Assembly (NCBI GenBank): GCA_035541935.1
Contig: DATKMJ010000010.1
Coordinates: forward strand, 1-48,850
Reading direction: 5' to 3'
Origin: Candidatus Binatia bacterium
Lineage (GTDB): Bacteria; Vulcanimicrobiota; Vulcanimicrobiia; Vulcanimicrobiales; Vulcanimicrobiaceae
Length of the DNA: 48,850 bases
Notes under the pieces: model-generated
Told to the model about the DNA's origin: nothing
Database searches by the model: none
What the model saw: only the letters and a program-made list of their open reading frames with translations
Shown: positions 43,182 to 48,850 of the stretch, piece after piece
Layout: each line of letters begins with the position of its first letter
Position numbering within the stretch: the first letter of the stretch is position 1
Translations under genes and position numbers: made by a program

Positions 43182-43651
43182 GACGGCGAACTCTCTTTCG
43201 CCTTCTCGTCGGCCGCGTAGCGCGACTCCATCTCGCCGCCGATCCGCTCGAGCAGCGCCTGCGCGGTCGCCGCGGCGATCCGCTTGCCGACGACGCGGTC
43301 GAACGCGACGCCGAGCGTCCCGCCGGGCGGGCTGTACGTTCCTTGCAACTCGAGTCTCGACGTCTCGTAGGTCTCGTCGGCCCGCACGGTGAGCTCGCCG
43401 TCGAAGACGGGATACGGTCCCGAGCGCGGTTCCCAGTGAATGTGCCAGGGCTCGTCAAAATGCATCGGGTCGACCGCGCTGCCGTACGTCACGACGACGT
43501 TCTTCACCAGCTCTCCGCCGGGGATGGAGAGCGTCAGCGTCAGCGACCCTGCCGCACCCGAGGCTGCTCGGGCTCCGGCGCTCTGCGCGAGGTAGCCCCG
43601 CGCGAGATTGTACGGACATCGCACGATGCGGGACTCGGAGATTTCCGACAT
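43178..43651 (-). CDS. Small SRPBCC-like protein of unknown function, first gene of the oxidase operon
   Basis: 157 residues without signal or membrane helix. The order of strands (GSLTLTLSIPGG, KNVVVTYGSA, WHIHWEPRSGPYPVFDGELTVR, RLELQGTYSPPGGTLG) and a long C-terminal helix (VVGKRIAAATAQALLERIGGEME) look like the SRPBCC/START ligand-binding fold (inference). It resembles the protein at 46621-47070, clearest in the last 60 residues (F-D/E-G-x-L-x-V-R ... S-R-x-E-L-x-G-x-Y). It opens the ba3 operon behind a predicted activator box; a role in haem or lipid handling or redox sensing is possible but unproven. Confidence 0.65.
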   Translation of the reverse strand: MSEISESRIVRCPYNLARGYLAQSAGARAASGAAGSLTLTLSIPGGELVKNVVVTYGSAVDPMHFDEPWHIHWEPRSGPYPVFDGELTVRADETYETSRLELQGTYSPPGGTLGVAFDRVVGKRIAAATAQALLERIGGEMESRYAADEKAKESSPS

Positions 43652-43657
43652 GGGGTC

Positions 43658-43689
43658 ATGGTAGCGGCGGAGTGCGAAGAACTGTCGAA
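43658..43689 (-). promoter_or_regulatory. Predicted activator box and -10 of the ba3 oxidase operon (TTCGA-N6-TTCGC-N10-TACCAT)
   Basis: On the minus strand the half-sites start at 43689 and 43678, and TACCAT (43663-43658) is 6 bases before ATG 43651. A further pair in the opposite orientation, TTCTC at 43697 and TTCAC at 43708, also 11 bases apart, lies just upstream and may be an extra operator. Confidence 0.6.
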
Positions 43690-43708
43690 CGCGACGTTCT
43701 CAACTACT

Positions 43709-44407
43709 TCACAATTTGCGCAGCTTGTAACCGACGCCGTAGACGGTGACGAGGTACTCGGGGTTGCGCGGATCGCGTTCTATCTTCTTCCGCAGGTTGT
43801 TGATGTGCCGGTCGAGGGTGCGCTCGTAGATCTCGCCGTCGTCACCGAGGCGGTCGAGCAGGTGCGAGCGGGTGAAGACCTCGCCGGGATTCTCGCCCAG
43901 CACCGTAAGTATCTTGAACTCCGTCGCCGTCAGGTTCGCGGCGACGCCGCGCACGCGCACCTCGTGAAACGTATGATCGATCTCGAGATCCCCGACGCGG
44001 GTGCGCTGCACCGGTACGCCCGCGGCGCGCTCGCCCTCCGACGTCCGCCGCAGCAACGCCCGCACGCGGGCGACGAGCTCGCGCGGCGAGAACGGCTTCG
44101 TAACGTAATCGTCGGCGCCGAGCTCCAGGCCGACGACGCGATCGGCTTCGTCGCCGCGCGCGGTCAGCACGATCGTCGGAACGCGCGCATCGGCCGCGCC
44201 GGCGCTGCGAAGCACGTCGAGCCCGCTTCCGTCGGGAAGCGTGATGTCGAGCACGAGGACGTCGGGCGCGAAGCGTTCGAGGGCCGCGAGCGCCGCCGCG
44301 ACGCTCGCGCACGACTCGACGATGAACCCCTCGCGTTCGAGGTAGGCTCGCACGACCTCGACGATCTGCGCTTCGTCTTCGACGATGAGGACGCGCCGGC
44401 GCTCCAT
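43709..44407 (-). CDS. OmpR/PhoB-family response regulator
   Basis: 232 residues, close paralog of the regulator at 40267. Receiver with VEDE pocket, Asp54 (LVLDITLPDGSG), LTARG and Lys104 (YVTKPFSPRE); winged helix with LTATEFKILTVLGENPGEVFTR and EIYERTLDRHINNLRKKIE. The recognition-helix region is nearly the same in both, so the two may share target sites. It lies 3 bases after a 55-residue His-acceptor-like peptide, suggesting a phosphorelay pair. Separated from the oxidase operon by 57 bases. Confidence 0.93.
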   Translation of the reverse strand: MERRRVLIVEDEAQIVEVVRAYLEREGFIVESCASVAAALAALERFAPDVLVLDITLPDGSGLDVLRSAGAADARVPTIVLTARGDEADRVVGLELGADDYVTKPFSPRELVARVRALLRRTSEGERAAGVPVQRTRVGDLEIDHTFHEVRVRGVAANLTATEFKILTVLGENPGEVFTRSHLLDRLGDDGEIYERTLDRHINNLRKKIERDPRNPEYLVTVYGVGYKLRKL

Positions 44408-44410
44408 CGG

Positions 44411-44578
44411 CTAGCCGGCCTCGTCGAGCAGATCCCGCGCGCGCCGCAGCGCGTCGGCGACCGCCTCGAGCCTCTCCGGAGTCGGGAGAACGAGTCCGTC
44501 AATCATGCCTTCGACGTTCGCGAGCGCGACGGCCAGCAGGTTGCCGAGTTCGTGCCGCGCCGCATCGCGCGGCTGCAT
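44411..44578 (-). CDS. Free-standing DHp-like (histidine phospho-acceptor) small protein
   Basis: 55 residues from ATG 44578. The sequence starts [20 protein letters not shown], where His9 sits in an H-E-L-x-N context like the H-box of histidine kinases, followed by a second amphipathic helix ([20 protein letters not shown]). This is the size and layout of an isolated dimerisation/phosphotransfer hairpin with no ATPase domain. It lies 3 bases upstream of the response regulator gene on the same strand, so it could pass phosphate to that regulator from the kinase encoded divergently at 44661. The coding call rests on motif and spacing only. Confidence 0.55.
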   Translation of the reverse strand: MQPRDAARHELGNLLAVALANVEGMIDGLVLPTPERLEAVADALRRARDLLDEAG

Positions 44579-44660
44579 GCCGGTCTTTATCCGCGATTCG
44601 GAGGCGCGCTCCCTATCGAGGAACGGAGGGCCCCGAAAGGGCAGCGAAGTCGCCGTCGAG

Positions 44661-45800
<1,140 letters not shown>

Positions 45801-45802
45801 CG

Positions 45803-46177
45803 ATGGCGCGCATTCTCGTCGTCGACGACAACGCCGTGAACAACGATCTGATGCTCTATCTCTTACGCGCGTTCGGCCACGAAGTCGAAGGCGCCGCCGA
45901 CGGCCTCGCCGGGCTCGCGGCGGCGCGGCGCGGCGGATTCGATCTCGTGCTGACCGACGTTCTCATGCCCGGCATCGACGGCTACGAGCTGGCGCGGCGA
46001 ATGAAGAGCGATCCGCACCTTGCGGCGACGCCGCTGGTGGCGGTCACCGCGCTCGCGATGTCGGGGGATCGCGAACGCGTCACCGCGGCCGGGTTCGACG
46101 GCTACATCGCCAAGCCGATCGAACCGCAGAGTTTCGCGGCGCAGATCGCGGCGTATCTGCCGCGCCCGTCGCGGTAA
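45803..46177 (+). CDS. Single-domain response regulator (CheY/DivK-like)
   Basis: 124 residues, receiver only: acidic pocket VVDDN, phospho-acceptor Asp52 (LVLTDVLMPGIDGYE), Thr in VTALAM and Lys104 (YIAKPIEP). DivK-like pattern. Starts 2 bases after the kinase stop, and its final base is shared with the next start (TAATG), so kinase and both receivers form one operon. No output domain: a phosphate shuttle or an allosteric partner. Confidence 0.92.
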   Translation: MARILVVDDNAVNNDLMLYLLRAFGHEVEGAADGLAGLAAARRGGFDLVLTDVLMPGIDGYELARRMKSDPHLAATPLVAVTALAMSGDRERVTAAGFDGYIAKPIEPQSFAAQIAAYLPRPSR

Positions 46178-46548
46178 TGGCGACCGTGCTCGTCGTTGAC
46201 GACGACGACGCCACCCGATCGCTGGTTCGAATCGTGCTCGAGAGCGCCGGACACCGCGTCGCCGAGGCGAGCGCCGCCGCCGAGGCGCTCGCGCGCGCCG
46301 CCGAAGAGCGTCCGGCGTTGATTCTGCTCGATCTCTCGCTCCGCGGGACGAGCGGGGCCGAGCTTCTCCGCCGGCTGCGCTCGAACGAGGCGACGCGAGC
46401 GACCCGCGTCGCACTCTACACCGCGACGCCGATGAGCCCGGCGCTCCGCGACTTCATGACGATCTACGGCGTAAGCGATGCCGTGGCGAAGCCGTGCGAG
46501 CCGCTCGAGCTGATCGAATCCGTCGCGCGCGCGCTCGAGCACGCCTGA
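46177..46548 (+). CDS. Single-domain response regulator (CheY-like)
   Basis: 123 residues, receiver only: VVDDDD pocket, Asp52 (LILLDLSLRGTSGAE), Thr in YTATPM and Lys105 (AVAKPCEP). More diverged than the preceding receiver. Third gene of the kinase operon. It probably takes phosphate from the same kinase, giving a branched relay with the two OmpR-type regulators nearby (inference). Confidence 0.9.
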   Translation: MATVLVVDDDDATRSLVRIVLESAGHRVAEASAAAEALARAAEERPALILLDLSLRGTSGAELLRRLRSNEATRATRVALYTATPMSPALRDFMTIYGVSDAVAKPCEPLELIESVARALEHA

Positions 46549-46582
46549 GGCGCGAATTGAGAAGGAGCCGGGAACGGCGCGG

Positions 46583-46614
46583 TTCCTCGCCGGTTCACAT
46601 TGGAGTGGTACGCT
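46583..46614 (+). promoter_or_regulatory. Predicted activator box and -10 of the 46621 gene (TTCCT-N6-TTCAC-N10-TACGCT)
   Basis: Half-sites at 46583 and 46594; TACGCT at 46609-46614 is 6 bases before ATG 46621. Same geometry as the box of its paralog's operon at 43658-43689. Confidence 0.65.
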
Positions 46615-46620
46615 GGCGCC

Positions 46621-47070
46621 ATGCCGCGGTTGCACGATACGACCCTGGTGCATCGCTCCGTGGAGCAGACGCGCGCGGGCCTCAAACGCTTCTTCCTCTT
46701 GTTGCGCGGCAAGGACGGCGTCGCGCGGATGCGGTTGCGCGTCCCGACCGACGGCGCGCGCAACGGCTATGCGATCTCGCTCGACCGGGAAGTGCGCGTC
46801 GAGGCGCACTCCGCTCGCAACGAGGGTAACGACGACTCGATTCGGATTGCTTGGATCCCCGAAGGGACGATGGTCTTTCCGACGTTCGAGGGACGCCTGC
46901 TCGTCAGAGACGAGCGCGATCCCGGCGTGAGCCGCATCGAGCTCGACGGCGCGTACGCGCCGCCCTTCGGCGCCGCCGGTCAGCTCTTCGACGTAACGAT
47001 CGGGCGCCGAATCGCGGAGGCGACGGCGCGCGAATTCCTCAAGGACCTCAAGGCCTCGGTCGAGGGCTAA
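46621..47070 (+). CDS. Small SRPBCC-like protein of unknown function
   Basis: 149 residues from ATG 46621, chosen because the -10 box is 6 bases upstream; TTG 46600 would extend it through that box. Strand pattern as in its paralog at 43178-43651: MVFPTFEGRLLVRDERDPGVSRIELDG (split here as FEGRLLVR and SRIELDG), YAPPFGAAGQLFDVTIGRRI, and a closing helix EATAREFLKDLKASVE. No catalytic motif, signal or membrane helix. Monocistronic and convergent with the PstS-like gene. Ligand binding is the best guess from the fold. Confidence 0.65.
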   Translation: MPRLHDTTLVHRSVEQTRAGLKRFFLLLRGKDGVARMRLRVPTDGARNGYAISLDREVRVEAHSARNEGNDDSIRIAWIPEGTMVFPTFEGRLLVRDERDPGVSRIELDGAYAPPFGAAGQLFDVTIGRRIAEATAREFLKDLKASVEG

Positions 47071-47077
47071 AAGGGAA

Positions 47078-47105
47078 ACGCGCGCCGCATTGCTGCGACG
47101 CGCGT
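47078..47105. terminator. Hairpin between convergent genes
   Basis: Stem ACGCGCG/CGCGCGT extended by CGCA/TGCG across a single mismatch, loop TTGC. On the minus strand it is followed by TTTCCCTTTT, so it mainly ends the PstS-like transcript. Confidence 0.65.
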
Positions 47106-47125
47106 ATTCCGGCTGCTCGGAGAGA

Positions 47126-48598
47126 CTACTGGAGGCAGGGATGTCCGGAGCCGCTCCCGGTTCCGGTTCCGTTGAGTGCGTTCAAGATCGCCGTGTGGAT
47201 CGAGTTCGACAACGGCGTGTACTCGAGCTTGCCGACGAGCTTGTTCGCAGCAGCCGAGGTGACGAAATTCACGAGCGTCTGCTTGTCGCTGACGTGAATG
47301 CCGTTGTTCTGGCCGTAGAAGAGCCAGTAGCTGAATCCGACGATTGGATACGCGCCCTTCGGCGGATTCGCGAAGTTGCTGGGATCGACGTAGAGCTGGC
47401 ACCACGGCGTCGTCGAACCGAGCGGATTACCGTCGCTGCCGCCGCCGTAGGTGATGTTCGCGGCGGTCACGCCGGCGAGCGCCTTCTTCACCGCCGTCGC
47501 GTTCGTGGCGGCGACGAAGATCGGCTTCTTGCCCTTCATGCCGTTTTGAAGTTCGGCCTGGGCGACCTTCGGGTTGGCCGATTTCGCCCACGCGCCTTCG
47601 AGGTAGCCGGTGGAGAACTTCGTGGACTGAACCGCGGCGAGAACGCCCGGATTCCCGCTCTCGCCGATGAAGTTCGGGTTGGGATCGCCAGACGATCCCG
47701 GACCCGGCCAGAGTTGGTTGTAGCCGAACGTCCATGCGGCGCTGCGGCTCGGACCCGCGTACGGCGGTGCGTTATACGGCGGGCCGAACGTCGCGTTGCA
47801 CGCGACGTTCAGGTGGTAGGTGAAGAGATAGCTCGTGCCGCTCTTGTCGGAGCGGAAGTAGAAGGTGATCGTCTGGTCGTTTCCGCCGGTCACCGACTTG
47901 CCGTTGTCGGCGGTGATCGCCGGGTCGTTCCAGTTGCTGATCGTGCCGTTTGCGATCGCGCAATACGTCCAGGTCGAGAGCTTGATATTTGCGACGTTCG
48001 CCTTGAAGTCTTGCGGACGGTAACCGTAGACGATCGGACCGCCGATCGTCGGGAACTCGAACGGTTGACCCCACGTAACCGAGCCGGTGAGCCGGCCGTT
48101 GTAGTAGGTCGTGCCGTACGCACAGCACTCCGTCGACGCCATCGCGATGTCGCTGCCGACGAAGTCGGGCGGATCCTGACGGCCGCCGAGACCGGTCGGC
48201 GTCGCACCGAGCGGCGCGCAGGCCGCGGTCGTCGTGCCGTTATTCGACTCGAACGCGGCGCGGCCAAAGCCGCTGCCGGTCAAGCAGTAGTAAACGGTTC
48301 CGTTCGTCGGGGCAGCATAGAGCAGCGAGCCTTGTCCCGGCGGAGTCTGCGGCTGACTGTACAGGCCGACGGGCTGGTTGCCGAGATTGTACGCGTAGGC
48401 CGGGAAGGTGGCGCCGCCGGCATGCAGATCTTGCGGGCCGCTGTCCATGCCACGGATGTGGCGGTGGTTCGAATGCGACGCCTGCGGGGTCTGCGGCAAC
48501 GGTGCTACTCCCGAGACGCCGCCGGCGGGGCTGTTGCAGGCGCTCAGTAAAAGCGCCGGAACGGCTGCCAGGGCGAGGGTAGCGAGGGTCTTTCTCAT
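47126..48598 (-). CDS. pstS: PstS-like phosphate-binding lipoprotein
   Basis: 490 residues from ATG 48598 (AAAGAGG upstream); longer frames start within that ribosome binding site. Signal MRKTLATLALAAVPALLLSA with Cys21. PstS hallmarks are GGATFPAYAYN near residue 60, NGTISNWNDPAI and FRSDKSGTSYLFT, which form the phosphate site in this family. It is longer than typical PstS (about 320-370), with an extra N-terminal block and several Cys (STECCAYG, PWCQLYV, terminal HPCLQ). It would collect phosphate released by the secreted phosphoesterases; PstC, PstA and PstB are not next to it. Confidence 0.85.
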   Translation of the reverse strand: MRKTLATLALAAVPALLLSACNSPAGGVSGVAPLPQTPQASHSNHRHIRGMDSGPQDLHAGGATFPAYAYNLGNQPVGLYSQPQTPPGQGSLLYAAPTNGTVYYCLTGSGFGRAAFESNNGTTTAACAPLGATPTGLGGRQDPPDFVGSDIAMASTECCAYGTTYYNGRLTGSVTWGQPFEFPTIGGPIVYGYRPQDFKANVANIKLSTWTYCAIANGTISNWNDPAITADNGKSVTGGNDQTITFYFRSDKSGTSYLFTYHLNVACNATFGPPYNAPPYAGPSRSAAWTFGYNQLWPGPGSSGDPNPNFIGESGNPGVLAAVQSTKFSTGYLEGAWAKSANPKVAQAELQNGMKGKKPIFVAATNATAVKKALAGVTAANITYGGGSDGNPLGSTTPWCQLYVDPSNFANPPKGAYPIVGFSYWLFYGQNNGIHVSDKQTLVNFVTSAAANKLVGKLEYTPLSNSIHTAILNALNGTGTGSGSGHPCLQ

Positions 48599-48633
48599 GT
48601 AGGCCATCCTCTTTATATCGGGCGTGTAGTGCA

Positions 48634-48850
48634 TCATCGGGGATAAACCGGCCGGCGTTTCGCCGAACCGGAATCTTTTGTAATGACGAGCGCGATCGGC
48701 GCGTTGAGCCCGGTCGCCGAGCCGCCGATCTGCAGGCTCGGCTTCACGGTGCCGTGTCCGTCGGCGGCAAAGGCCGCGATCGCGTCGTTGAAGTCGTCGG
48801 CGACGAAGAGCGTGCTCCCGTAGAGCGTAATCGAGCCGAAGAACGGCGCC
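48634..48850 (-). CDS. NHL/propeller-like protein, C-terminal part only
   Basis: The frame enters from the right edge and stops with TGA at 48636-48634, 35 bases before the PstS-like start. The visible 71 residues contain blade-like sequence (ITLYGSTLFVADDFNDAIAA and VKPSLQIGGSATGLNAP) of the kind found in NHL/SMP-30-type beta-propellers, then a basic tail. The rest lies outside the window. The gene is probably co-transcribed with the PstS-like gene. Confidence 0.6.
   Translation of the reverse strand, partial: APFFGSITLYGSTLFVADDFNDAIAAFAADGHGTVKPSLQIGGSATGLNAPIALVITKDSGSAKRRPVYPR

Overview
The window is 48.85 kb of GC-rich bacterial chromosome, densely coded on both strands with no rRNA, tRNA, CRISPR array, insertion sequence or phage gene that I could find. 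Nearly all secreted products are lipoproteins, and one cluster uses leaderless mRNAs. The gene content fits an uncultured soil or acidophile lineage. My best guess is Candidatus Eremiobacterota (WPS-2), but this is an inference from gene style only.

Left part (1-27.4 kb): a secreted hydrolase island. It holds twelve paralogous phosphoesterases of the acid phosphatase/phospholipase C family (Pfam Phosphoesterase, PF04185), one of them cut by the left edge, and three S53 (sedolisin) peptidases, nearly all with lipoprotein signals. By the sequence around an invariant SFxAHQ motif the phosphoesterases form three clades ([32 protein letters not shown]). Many sit in overlapping, translationally coupled pairs or triples. 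Embedded among them are a type III polyketide synthase with a sulfotransferase, two Cys-rich propeller-like lipoproteins whose mRNAs start with a conserved, possibly structured leader, a metallo-beta-lactamase-fold hydrolase and a DUF4097-like lipoprotein.

Middle (27.4-40.3 kb): a stress/low-oxygen module with a PfkB sugar kinase, phosphotransacetylase, zinc alcohol dehydrogenase, ribosome hibernation factor, Hsp20, erythromycin-esterase-family protein, DUF4010 membrane protein, three universal stress proteins, a MacAB-like exporter and acetate kinase. This resembles in content the mycobacterial DosR dormancy regulon and the Burkholderia low-oxygen-activated locus.

Right part (40.3-47.1 kb): a ba3-type terminal oxidase operon (including a 37-residue subunit IIa-like peptide), two OmpR-type response regulators, a 55-residue free-standing His-acceptor-like peptide, a PAS histidine kinase with two CheY-like receivers, and two paralogous small proteins. 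The end of the window (47.1-48.85 kb) holds a PstS-like lipoprotein and the 3' end of a propeller-like protein.

The most interesting observation is a shared promoter architecture in the middle and right parts. Eight start sites have the same geometry: a TTC half-site, a second half-site exactly 11 bp later (TTC in seven of eight), exactly 10 bp between the second 5-base half-site and a TANNNT -10 box, and 6-7 bp from that box to the start codon. This is the layout of PhoB/OmpR-family activator boxes that replace the -35 element, placed on apparently leaderless mRNAs. It links pta, hpf, the ereA-family operon, two usp transcription units, the macAB-ackA operon, the ba3 oxidase/response regulator operon and a paralog of that operon's first gene into one predicted regulon. 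One of the two OmpR-type regulators in the window is the natural candidate activator.
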